This document shows positions 10,553 through 21,470 of a stretch of DNA of 64,000 nucleotides, one piece after another. The DNA is from Adiantum capillus-veneris (Eukaryota; Streptophyta; Polypodiopsida; Polypodiales; Pteridaceae), in contig CM043944.1 of the NCBI GenBank assembly GCA_014529385.2, positions 167,533,740 through 167,597,739 on the forward strand, read 5' to 3'. Position 1 is the stretch's first letter; each line of letters begins with the position of its first letter. The translations under genes and the position numbers were made by a program. The notes beneath the pieces were generated by a model. The model was not told where the DNA came from. It did no database searches and saw only the letters and a list, made by a program, of their open reading frames with translations.

Positions 10553-13500
10553 GTGGTAAAAGTTGTGCCTGGTTGTTGTCCATGTCCACACTTCATAAGT
10601 GGTACTGTTGAATGCATAGTTTTACATGCACGTTGCTGTTTTTCTAATCCAATGGTAGCATCTCAGAAGGTGCAATATCCCAAGAAGACCAGATTCTGCG
10701 TTACACGACATGACCTACATGAGGAGTACAGTTTGAGCTTGGAAGGCAAGCTATACCAGCATTTGTCTGATGAGGATTGACTGTCAGTCTTCACAAAGAA
10801 AAAGGAGAAAGGTGTCAGGATCTTCTTGCATCAAGTGCGGCCAGATCCAGAAGAATGCAGGTTATTGTTTCACAAAGTGTATCAAGCCATGCCAACCAAC
10901 AAAGAAATCACGCACAAGTTTTCAACCCTTTTTGTATATGAGAGATGTCCAGCTACCATGCAGACTCCAAAGGGTCAGCGGAAGGTTGCATGGGATGTTT
11001 TTGGTGAGCAGGTCCTAGACCATTGCAAGAAGCTCCCGAGTGGGATGGAAAAAAAGCTCAAGAATTGGGTTGATTGCAATGAGGGCAGTGAGCAGGTGAC
11101 TCAGACCACACAGTCCACTCCAAAGTCTCTCATTGACCATGGGGGGATGACAGGGAAAGGCTCTATTTCTTGCAGTTTGGGCCCTCAGTTTAATCTGAAT
11201 TGCAGCTTTGTTAACCTCCAGATTTTGGCAGAAGTGGAGTAGATGTTGGCTGCAAGAAAGACAAAACTAGAGTGTGTGAAAAGCACACTAGGTGCAACCC
11301 AAGTCCAACTACAAGAGAAAAGCCAAAGAATGTGGAAGATAGAGGGAACATCATCAGCTGCAATCGTGCTTCAAGGGAAATTGAGTGAGCTACAAACACT
11401 ACAGGCCAGCATGAAGGGAGCAGGTGGTGCCTTTGATTTTGAAGTTTTGGTAATTGATGCAAAGATCGTTTCTCTCTCAAGTGCGTTGACCGCCCTTGGG
11501 GTTAATGCAAGCCACTCCCAGATTAGAGCCGATGTTGATCGTATAGAGGTACCCATCAAGACTGATACATTGTGTATTAAAAGTAAACCTTGTATTTAGG
11601 TTTTACATTATGTCTAATCACCATAGGTAAGGATAGTGTAAGTACCATGTTGACAAGATCAACTCTCAATATTCACCACTTGACTAGGATTTTGTTTCAC
11701 ATGGTACTTTCTACAAGTGCCAATGGTGTCTTATTGGTACTTAACAAGGCACTGTAAGTAGATAGAACTACTTAAACTCCACCATTTCACAAGGGTTAAA
11801 TAGGACATGGTACTTTATACATGTACCAATGAATCCTTATAGATGTTTCACTCAAGCTTAGGGATGGTAAAAACGAGGTAGAACTGTCAAATCTCACTGC
11901 GTGAATGTGATAATATACACCATGGTACTTTTTGTAGTACCCAATGAGACATTATTAGTGCTTTGTAGAGCTTAGGTGCGGTAGCAAATAGGTCATGCTC
12001 TGAAAATTTACCATTTGACAATGATTGAATAGATCATGGTACTTTTTGTAAGCACCAATGGAAGTTTACTATCCACTACTTCACAAAGCTGAGGGATATT
12101 GGTGGAAATCACAAAGTCCATGTATGTGACTATGATTTAAGGTACTTTTTTGAGCTAATTAATGAGTAATTAATACGGAAGCTTTTTGTATGGTAGTTCA
12201 AATTGAAGGTGCAACCATGAGTACCACATAGGCACTTGTACATATTGTTGTATTACTTGGTAGAATTTACAATACATGTCATAGCTTTATTTAAGAAATC
12301 ATATGCATTTATCTTTCAAAGTACATATTTTCTTGGGCCCAAATTACATATGCCTCTTTTTCAAAGTACCATGCATGTGTTTGTACATTGTGAAATTACA
12401 TATGCCTTTTTTCAAAGTACCATCCATGTGTTTGTACACTGTGAAAGTACATATATGCCTTTTTGCAAAGCACCATGCATGTGTTTGTACACTATCAAAG
12501 TACCTATTCCTTTTTTGCAAGTTCAATGAGTTCCACATAGGTTCTTTGTACATAATGTTGTATTACTTGGTAGATTTTAAAGTACTTGTCATAGTTTTAT
12601 TGATAAATCATATGCATTTATCTTTCAAAGTACATATTTCTTGTTTCCAAAGTACCACGCATGTGGTTGTACATTGTGAAAGTACATATGCCTTTCTCCA
12701 AAGTACCATGCATGTTTTTGTACATTGTGAAAGTACATATGCCTTTTTTCCAAAGTACCATGCATGTGTTTATACATTGTAAAAGTACATATTTTCCTTT
12801 TTTACAAAGCACCATGCATGTGTTTGTACATTGTGAAAGTACCTATTACTTTTTTGCAAAGTACCTTCAATGGTAAGTTCTTTTGATTGGTACTCTGAGC
12901 CTATCCTTGGTACTATCATAAGTCCCTACAGTGTATCCTTGCTACTTTTTTGACAATACTTGCAATTGGTGGTTTCAACATACCCTTGCTATCCCTTGGT
13001 ACTATATGTATAAGTAATCATGATAGTTCATTTAATCTTGGACAGATGGACTAATATTTACTTCCCCTTTGTGTTGCAGAAAGAACTACTTGACCTGGTA
13101 GCATCAGAAGCTACATATGCTGCTCAAGTCAAATTTTGTGAGAGCTTGCTAGTGCAAGTGAAGAGAGGTGATTCAATGTTGCTATGTCCCACAGTTGGAG
13201 AGCATGGGAGTCAACTGCAAGCCGAAGTGACTGTTCCAGGAGCTTGTGCTGCATGTGGTTTAGGTTTTGTGGATTACGACATCCTGTGTATGTATACACT
13301 AGGATGTGGTGATACATACCATGCTTTGTGTTTTGCTGGATGGTCTGCATCAGAGAAAGTATGTGTCAATCCCTCCTGTAAGAAGAGTGTTCCGGAATCG
13401 GCAAAGTCAATGCTTGTGCATAATGGTTGGTTTTTTATTCTCCATGTCTGCCTTGATTACTAGAGTTTTTTAAGAATGCTTTTAACTTATTTTGCACACT

Positions 13501-15881
13501 TTTGTGGCGTAGTGGTAGGTTCCAGTCATATGCCTTATGCAGCAACATTACCAGTTGAGGTGCCAATACAGAATGTTGATGCAACTCCCGATGCCCCCAC
13601 TGTGGACACAAACATGCAGTTTGTTGATCAGTCAACTCCAACTGGTAGGGAAGGCTCATCCTTGGCAGGTGACAAAACTCTGGCTGGCAAGGAGGGCTCA
13701 CATGTGGAAGTTAACAAGACCCCAACTGTTGAGGTGGATCCCTCTGAACAGACAGAAGGTGAACCAAAACGAAAGGTAACTGAACCAATGGAAGATGCTG
13801 ATGTTACTTTGATGGATGTTGCAGCACAAGAGGGAGTGGAAGCCGTGCAAAAAATGGTTCACGGTGATGCAAATCCAGATTCCCCTATCTTCCTGAGTGA
13901 TATGGTGAAGAACTCAAAGAAGCGAAAGAAACACGATGATGGTAAGTTGTTTTGGCCACATGACTTGGATCCCTATAGGCATTGAATGATTTTTATTGTC
14001 CCCCCTTTATGGTGCAACTAGACAATCCAAAAAGGCGCGAGCAGCAGATATCACCCGTTCAAAGAAGCAATCTAACAAAGCAGAGGATGAGAGTGATGGT
14101 GAGACCTCCTTTATGCATGAATTGTTCAGGAAAAGCATCTTAGCACATAGAGCAAGTTTGTAGGTTCAAGCTCATTGATAGTGTCATTTTTGTAACTTAT
14201 GTTCATGCTCAATTGCGTGTAAGTTGAGTGGGTCTTCGTTTCAAGTGGAGATGGAAAAGCGACGAGCAAGGAAGTTCCGGAGTCACTGCCTCCCCTGAAG
14301 AAGTCTCCCATGAAAAGTACTCCCCTCTGACATCCCAATATTATTTCCCACCCCCTAAAGCCTCGTGTTTGCAAGAAACTGTGACATTTGTCACTTAGTG
14401 TCTTCACTCTCTTGTAATGTCAAGAATCTTTGATTCTTGCTTTTGGCATAGAAATGAGAATTTTAAGTTGGCCTCCATTTTTCTGTTTTGCTTTATTGCA
14501 ACGGTCACGTTTGTACAATGTTCAAAAGGTGCTTGGTCTATTCCTTTTCAATTTGCAACCATGTCTTTTACAGAGATACCAAAAGAAAAGGGGACTCTCA
14601 AACTACCTATCGAGGAAATAATAATCATCAGAGATCCACCGCCCTATGTTCCAAGCACAATCACATCGTTGCAATTCGATAACCCTACACGACCAACATT
14701 AGTGTTTGATCTTAATGATGTTATCTGCACTTCATGGTTTAAATCTGACCCTCCTGATCTGGAAACTACTGCATTTGACCTCATCCAAGAGTCGAGGGAC
14801 AGGTTGATTGAGCTTTTTTTAGAATTTTTGCTATATGTATGATTTATGCATGCCCACCGAGCGGGAATTGTTGTAGTTTTTAGGTACCTCTTCGTTCCCA
14901 AGGATGCAAAACAGTTCTTAGCTTGGGCTGTGGGCTGGGCAAATATTTACATCTGGATTTTAGCAATGCTGGAAAGAGTGGACATAATAGTCTCTACAAG
15001 TTTTGAGGGGATTTGTGACTACTTCAGCGGATGGTCAGGACAACAGCTATGTGATCTAGCCACATTCTCCATGGCACGTGGAAAACCACTTTTTTTCAAG
15101 AATTTGAATTTTTTTTTGAAGGTGGTTCGACAATATGATGCAAGCAATGTGCTATTGATTGACAACAGTTTTTATAAATGCCATTATAATCCTCCCGGTT
15201 CCTACATCATTGTACCTAGCCTAGACATTAGGAAAAGTTTGGACTCAAAAATGGGCCTTGTAAGAATTGTTGATGTGGCATAGCTTTCAAAAAGTGGGGA
15301 TCGATAATGTTTTTGCAAATAAGATCCAAACCTGTCGGAGGTTGGATATTTAGAATCTACTCTTCAAATGCTATCTATTGATATATAGCATGCATGTATT
15401 AGACATTGCCTTCATGTAGATCTAGGAAAAGGTGATTTTTGATTACCGTAACGGTAACAAAACTTGGTTGATTGAAAAAAAATGGCATAACTTTCATAGA
15501 AGTCATCCAAACTTTTCGGACCTTGGCTCTTTAGAATCCATTTTTCAAGAACTTTCCAATGATAGGTCATATCATGGGGTTCTAAGCAATATTTAGAGGG
15601 GTCTACCGGGTTGCTTTCTTTTGTACAACTTTGATGATGTGGCACTCTTAAAAGGCCCAAAAATGAGTTCAAAATTTTCCTAATGGGAGCGGCGTAGTGA
15701 CTTCTTGTCCAGGGTCATGAAGGAGGCTCTTGTGAAATGGCGTGATCCTACAGATCGGTCAGTCGAAGTTGTCACCTTCAATAATGTGAAACCTACATCG
15801 GAGAACGACTATGTTAAAGCTGCACTTCGGCGTGGTGGAAAGATGACCAGTTATGAACAATACTTGAAAGGGCCACAATGA
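10553..15881 (+). pseudogene. Transposon-1 accessory gene: RING-like zinc finger plus FCP1/NLI phosphatase-like domain
   Basis: A multi-exon gene with good GT-AG borders. An N-terminal part of unknown type lies at 10,553-11,548, with in-frame TGA at 10,778 and TAG at 11,240. The exon at 13,080-13,425 contains a cysteine/histidine pattern (C-x2-C, C-GDTYH-x2-C, C-x4-C) like a RING or PHD finger. A Pro/Thr/Glu-rich linker rich in basic, NLS-like clusters such as KKRKKH follows at about 13,520-13,941, with short exons at 14,022-14,099 and about 14,250-14,317. The exon at 14,574-14,802 contains TLVFDLNDVICTSW. The exon at 14,884-15,259 contains FVPKDAKQFLAW, VDIIVSTS and NVLLIDNSFYK. The last exon is about 15,713-15,881. 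The last motifs fit the HAD-type FCP1/NLI-interacting-factor fold, in the plant subgroup where the second Asp of DxDxT is replaced (DLND here), so catalysis is doubtful. The start is not determined. It may be a captured host gene or a true element gene. Confidence 0.6.
11640..12890. repeat. GGTACTTT/AAAGTACC motif cluster with about 52-bp tandem repeats (intron of accessory gene)
   Basis: This 1.5-kb intron contains GGTACTTT at 11,703, 11,809, 11,924, 12,038 and 12,141 at roughly 105-115-bp spacing. From about 12,300 to 12,860 there are tandem units of about 50-54 bp, each with CAAAGTACCATGCATGTG followed by TTTGTACATTGTGAAAGTAC. The block from about 12,238 to 12,535 is repeated at 12,540-12,860 (both begin with TGTTGTATTACTTGGTAGA). 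The shared core is GTAC flanked by runs of A or T. Confidence 0.85.
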
Positions 15882-16309
15882 TGCCAATGCTCTTTAAGCA
15901 CTAGTGTCTCTACATTGTCATGTAGTGGTGTATTTGTAAAGAACTTATGTAATTTTGTGAAGCCAAGTTTTGTAGCAACCCCTTGTATAAGAAGACTTGT
16001 CATTACAGCTACCTATTTTTAAGCTAACACTCTCCACAAAGCCATGTATATGCCTACTTCCCATGAGGGATGTTTTTCTTGGCAACATTCAGAATGCCTC
16101 TGTACTGACTGCCTAACATGTAACTAGTCGGCAACATGAAAATTGAATTTATGATTATTCCATTATGTCACCATTGTCGTTTTGGACTCAATTTATTTTG
16201 TGGGTAGTGTGTGCTTGGTTGTGGCTGTGGATGGTGTGTGAGACAGGCAAATGAAGGCTCCAAAGTCAATGTTCCGGAATCAGACAAATACATGTGACAA
16301 TGCTGGGAG

Positions 16310-16510
16310 ACTGTACTTAGAGTACCAAATTTACAGATATGCGTGCATTCATGATACTTAAAGTACCTAATCTGCACACTTCTACAATGAAGAACATACA
16401 CTTAGAACTGGTACTTTAAGACTACCTAGATACCCCTATAAGTACCTGAAAAAGCATTAAAGTGCTTCAAACCTGAACTATAGTACTTAAAGTACCAAAT
16501 TTAATGATAT
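16310..16510. repeat. Second GTAC-motif cluster in transposon 1
   Basis: Between the convergent 3' ends of the two transposon genes, the motif occurs repeatedly in both orientations: AGAGTACCAAAT near 16,318, AAAGTACCTAAT near 16,364, GGTACTTTAA near 16,410 and AAAGTACCAAAT near 16,488. Confidence 0.75.
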
Positions 16511-16706
16511 GCTGCAAAAAGATAAAAGTAAGAATCAAGAGGCTACATTTGTGATTATGTGTTTTTGGAGGACTCAAATACAACGAACAGTAATTGCATC
16601 AAAACAATCGTTTATCAGGCTCCAATATAGAAAGACCTACAAGACCATTGGCATGTTGTTGTACACATTTTCATAAACTTCTGCAGATAATCTAAACTTA
16701 TGTGGC

Positions 16707-19700
16707 TCACCATGTAAGGGTTCCAAGGGTATCTTGATGGATCGGAACCAAGTGTGATGCCAACAACACTTTTGGCTGTTCAGGAGGGATGTAATAAACA
16801 TCCTCGGTACCATCAACTAGCTCATAGTAGTATCCCTCAACCAGATATGAATTTGAAAAAATGCAATTGTCCCAAGAATCTATTAATGCTCGTGTTGTTT
16901 TGTATTTCTCCTTTGAGCACCTCAAGAGGTAGAAGTCTGCTCCATCTTCGTTGTCACCTACATGTAGAGCATCACTGATTGCATCGTGATGTCCACCATA
17001 CATAGGCAAATCTGATCCTTCATCGTCACTTGATTGATCGCTTTCTCCATCACTGCCATCCAAGGGTTCGATGCTGATGTACTTCCAGTTCTCGACGTGT
17101 GTGTTGTTAAGGCATCGCCTCCAGTGTTGTGACATACAAAACAAACAAAAACATGAGAGAGCTCTGTAGCGCAGTGCACACTTGTCATTCCTAGAGTGTC
17201 CATTCACAGAATGCAATGAGCGTGATCCTTCCACTCGCTTGCAATTCCATTTCCTCTCCCTAGGTACATCAGCCGCTTCGACATCCCAAAAAATTCGAGT
17301 CACCTCTGACTGGGTGTTTTCATCATGAAATTTATGTTTCAAGAAATTGACCACATCCTTGGCACACTTCATGTGCCAAGCATCAGTTTCAACTGCTCAT
17401 GTGTCAGAGCCCTTTTGATGATAGCACCAGCCCCATCATGCTCTCCTTTGCCATGGCCTGATGCAAAGAAACTCCATAGCATCTCAATGCCAGTCAAAGA
17501 GTAGTACCTAGATCAATCACACGTCTCAAAGACTAGGCAAGAACACAAAACTCACACACTTGTTTAAGAGTCAAAGGAAGCTAGCATACCTTGACACAAA
17601 GAAAAATGGTCTTGATGCCTTGAATTGAGCAGCACATCCATCTGACCAGACCCACTGCCGCTTCAAGAAGTTGAAACCTTGCTCCCGTAGCCACACACTA
17701 TGAACTTGCATACAATGCTGTACAAACAATGTGTCATGCTCTTTGTCATCAGATATGTAAAAATGTATATATTTTAAGACCCTGTCAACCTCATCTTGAA
17801 CATAAGTGATGTGCACCAAGATGGTGACTTGTGAAGAGTACCAATCCATTGATTGGATTTCATTTTGCTCCTTGAAAGAGTAATTTTCAGCAAAGTCTAT
17901 AACAGAGACTACCACGTCTCTAGGAAACCTTTGAATGCAGTCTTTGAATTGTTGAGATTGCCACCTGGCAATAAAATTGTGTTTGATGTAGATGGTTAGG
18001 TGATTTTCAAGGAAGGATGTAAAGTCCTTGCATCCCATCTCCTTGACCAGTAGATCCTTGCGCTTCTTGCCTTCTTGATGGGTTGACGCAACGTCTTCAA
18101 ACACCTTTACTGAAATCTGGAATGCATTTTCAGATTTTTCTCTTGGACAGAGCACTGACCGCTTTGATCCACATTGATCACATTCTCCCTTCAAGCAAGA
18201 CAGTTTATGAAACATAGACTCATCTGGCTTTGGATATAATACCATCTCAGCCAAGTTGTTGATGATACTGTGCGTGTACGTAGCAGCTCCACACTTTCCT
18301 AGGACCTCTTATGTGAAGCATATATCACAACTGCAGCCACACCCTTCAATGTGCACTCCTGTCTTGTTTTGTCTCACCTGGTTAAATGCTTCCTTGATGT
18401 ATATCATATGTATGTGAGCAGTACATCAACAAGTGTACCTATCCTTCAACTTGCGATCAAACCAAGTCTTCAATCCCTCAAAACATTTGAGAGAGATCTT
18501 GATGTGTGAATACTACATTTGGAATCTCCTATAGAGCTCCACCTGTCCAATGAAAAGTAAATCTCATCAAAACGTGTAGTCAAAACAATGTCAAAGTCAT
18601 TGTAACTTGAATTTTCTACCTAACATGGTACTTTCCTAGACCTTTCATTTGGTACTAAAGTACCTTAGACACTGTAAATGGTACTTTAATAAGTATCAAT
18701 TTTTGCAAAGTACCTAAGCTTGTGCAATTGGTACTTTAATAAGCACCACAAAGACTACCTCTAAAGTACCTATATACCTAGATTTGGTATTTTGGAAGTA
18801 CATGTTTGGTCTCATGCTAGCTTTAAGAAGTATCTATTTCTGCAAAGTACCTAAGCCCCTACAATTGGTACTTTAATAAGCACCACAAAGACTACCTCTA
18901 AAGTACCTATACCTAGATTTGGTATTTTGGAAGTACATGTTTGGTCTCATGGTAGCTTCTACCTAATCTCAAGGTACATTTGAAGCTTCCAAGTACCCTA
19001 AGAGGACCTAATAGTATACATGCATGGTTATAAAGGACCTATGAGTTCACAAAGGTTGTTTTAAACTACCATTGAATGTACATTGGTCATCCAAAAGTAA
19101 CCAAATAGGACTTATGAGTTTACATTGGTGCTTTTGAGCACCAAACCCTACGACAGGAAAGTATTACTACCATCTACATGTAGGTACTCAAGGTAATCTT
19201 CAAGCTAATATACACCTGCAAAGTAACATATAGAAAATTTGGTAGTATTGAAGAGTCTATGCAGCTTGCCCCAAAGCACCTTTGATTGATTTTATGTATA
19301 CTTGAGGTACTTGAATCCCCTCATGAATGCTAGTCCTCCAAAAGTACCAAAAGATTACTTTTTGGAGCCTACACACCTCTCGGGCTTGATAGACATCATT
19401 ATACTTGATGTAATACTACCTATATGTAGTTACTACCTATGTACAAATGGTACCTATACTATTGCATACAAGAGAACAAAATAATTCAAGCGTTTTCAGA
19501 GCATACCTGTGACTCGTCAGGCAAATGTATTGGATGCTTAATGTAAGATTTTTGTCCCAGATGTTTCCGGCACACATCCTTTTCGTTTGGCGACACTCGC
19601 GTCTCCATTTGCCAAAAAGCAAAAACATTGTCTCTTATCTCCTGTGTGATGAAACAGCTTTGAGGCTGTTGGCATCGGCATAATTGCAATGGAAATGCTC

Positions 19701-20478
19701 CTGCCTCAGCCTGTTTTAATCGTTCATAAGCTTCTGCAAAATTTCATCGATGTAGCCCTGTGAACCTCGCCATCTCTGAATTGCTTATAAACCTTGATGG
19801 ATCCCCTTCGCTATTCACCAGCATCATGCATAAAGACCTTTTAAGTTTCAACTCCTCTTTAGACAAGGATGCTTTGACTTTGGTGATTGTACCCTGTATG
19901 TTGGAGAGTATAGATTTCTCGACTCCATTGTGCAACCGTCAAAAAGTTGGCTTCTCTAAAAGTAATCGAAAGGTGGCTTTCTTAGGTTCACAATTCATGC
20001 CTTTTGTAGCTTCTTGCCAGCAAAGCACCATTGTTGTGCAAACTATACTCATATCTTCCGGCGTTGACAAGCATGATGCATCACGTTCTCTTTTCCTTTG
20101 ACGGCTCTCTCATTTTGTCATGGCCCAATATTGTCGCATCCTACGTGTGGCTTCTTGTTAAATTGAAGTTGAGTACTCGGTGCCATGAGGGGGCAGCCCA
20201 TCATGTATTGGATTGTCTTCTACATGATCTTTAGATGAGTGAGACCACTCCATTGGATTTGAATCTTGCTCATTGCAACCAAACTCATTGTCTGCAATCA
20301 TGGACTGCCATCCAATGTGATCCACATTTGGATGTTGTTGGTGTCCAATTGCTGCCTCCGAAGATGTGGGATGCATTGCAAGTTGCAAATTGTGTAGATA
20401 ATGATTTTGGTGCACACTCCCCTCTTCCAAACTGTTCACACCTACACACATAGGCTGGTGCTGAATTTCTTCTCCCAA
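16707..20478 (-). pseudogene. Transposase of transposon 1 (DDE/D-type, decayed)
   Basis: A spliced minus-strand gene. A His/Asn-rich N-terminal exon may lie near 20,478-20,160. The part ending at 19,507 contains FWQMETRVSPNEKDV and a good donor site. The central exon (about 18,530-17,590) begins with WFDRKLKDRYT and a Cys-rich stretch, then carries the likely catalytic motifs VVSVIDFAENYSF, FYISDDKEHDTLFVQ and WVWSDGCAAQFKASRPF. The exon from 17,507 has the signature HGKGEHDGAGAIIKR and, after a one-base frameshift near 17,385, a C-terminal domain with C-x-C motifs ending in VYYIPPEQPKVLL. I recognise this motif series from a cut-and-paste transposase family common in invertebrates, fungi and early plants, but not its formal name. 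In-frame TAG, TGA and TAA between 18,530 and 18,300, plus the frameshift, indicate an inactive copy. Confidence 0.7.
18620..19450. repeat. Third GTAC-motif cluster, including a 137-bp tandem duplication
   Basis: GGTACTTT and AAAGTACC occur many times in this transposase intron (for example 18,627, 18,730 and 18,867). The unit starting at GGTACTTTAATAAGCACCAC (18,730) is repeated at 18,867, giving a 137-bp tandem pair. Motifs in both orientations continue to about 19,450 (ATGGTACCTATAC). Confidence 0.8.
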
Positions 20479-20639
20479 CCTATTGGTGCGTGTATTCGTG
20501 TGGGGTTGCCAGTGCCTCTAGTGAAACATCCCCTCCTCTTCCAATCTATTCTCACCCTCACAAACATGTTGGTGCTGAATTTCCTCCCCCAATCTGCTGA
20601 TGCATCTATTCATGGGCTGCCATCCACATTGAGAGTAGA

Positions 20640-21270
20640 GAGAAGGTTGCTGCTGCTGTTCAAATTCTTGCTTCCACATTTGATCATCCACACCAATACC
20701 CTGCTACAGATTCTCTCCAACTATGATTCTCTCCAGCCACACCAGTACTTGTCAACTGTAATATGTCCTTGAAATAGCTTACATCAAGGGGAGTTAGACA
20801 TTGAGGCAGAGGGCTACGCAAGCCATGCTTGCTTGCTTCAAGAGAAGACTCACAGATGGAGGCAGATTATGGAGGAAGATTTTTGCATGGAGGTAGATTG
20901 TTGCATGGCATGTAAGCAGAGATAGAGAAAGAGAGCTCAGACTCTAGAGAGAGGTGTAGCTGCTGTTCAATTTCTTGCTGCCACATCTGATCATCCACAC
21001 CAATAACCTACTGCAGATTCTCTCAACCATGATTCTCTCCAGCCACACCAATACCTGTGAGCTGTAATATGGCTTACATCAAGCCAGGTAGACATTAATG
21101 AGGCAGAGGGCTACACAAGCCATGCTTGCTTGCTTCAAGAGAAGGCTCCTGAGAGATGGAGGCAGATTGTTGTAGATTGTTGCATGGCATGTAAGGAGAG
21201 ATAGAGAAAGAGAGCTCAGACTCCAAGGAGAGGGAAAGAGAGCTCAGACTCCAGAGAGAGGCGCTCAGCT
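20640..21270. repeat. 307-bp tandem duplication near the right end of transposon 1
   Basis: TGCTGTTCAA at 20,654 recurs at 20,961, followed in both copies by TTGATCATCCACACCAATA-like sequence, an ACATCAAG...GAGGCAGAGGGCTAC segment and a GAGAGATAGAGAAAGAGAGC segment. It lies upstream of the transposase start, so it may be promoter or leader DNA. Confidence 0.75.
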
Positions 21271-21446
21271 ACAGTAGCACGCGTGAAAGACTAACAAAAA
21301 GACAAAATCCAAGAAATCGTTAAAGTCGTTGGTGGCAAGGTTTTAAAAAACTTAAAATTATTAGTCTTCACAAGAACCTAAAAAAAGTGTGCTAAAGCAC
21401 CATCCATAAGTGCCACACAAGAAGTGTCAAGGACACTACTTTTTGC

Positions 21447-21469
21447 ATCACCTTTTCATGCTATCACCC
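21447..21469 (-). repeat. Right terminal inverted repeat of transposon 1
   Basis: On the minus strand it reads GGGTGATAGCATGAAAAGG, matching the left end at 9,511. The host sequence resumes at 21,470 with the ACAA flank. Confidence 0.75.
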
Positions 21470-21470
21470 A

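Larger units (their letters stand above)
9511..21469. mobile_element. DNA transposon 1 (12.0 kb, inverted termini GGGTGATAGCAT)
   Basis: The left end 9,511-9,533 and the reverse complement of 21,447-21,469 agree over about 23 bp with two mismatches (GGGTGATAGCAT-R-AAAAGGTG). The flanking four bases are ACAT (9,507-9,510) and ACAA (21,470-21,473), i.e. a 4-bp duplication with one change, or a 2-bp CA duplication if the termini start one base further out. Removing the element restores the host coiled-coil reading frame. Inside are a minus-strand DDE/D-type transposase remnant (16.7-20.5 kb), a convergent plus-strand multi-exon gene with RING-like and FCP1-like domains (10.5-15.9 kb), microsatellites near the left end, and dozens of GGTACTTT/AAAGTACC motifs. 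I could not assign it to a named superfamily. Confidence 0.75.

Noticed and set aside
12300-12860. Regularly spaced repeats considered as a CRISPR-like array.
   Set aside because: Both repeat and spacer parts are similar between units, so it is a simple tandem minisatellite; no cas-like genes and a eukaryotic context.
12303-12876. ORFs such as those with repeated YMPFFQSTMHVF units.
   Set aside because: Translations of the about 52-bp tandem repeat in an intron.
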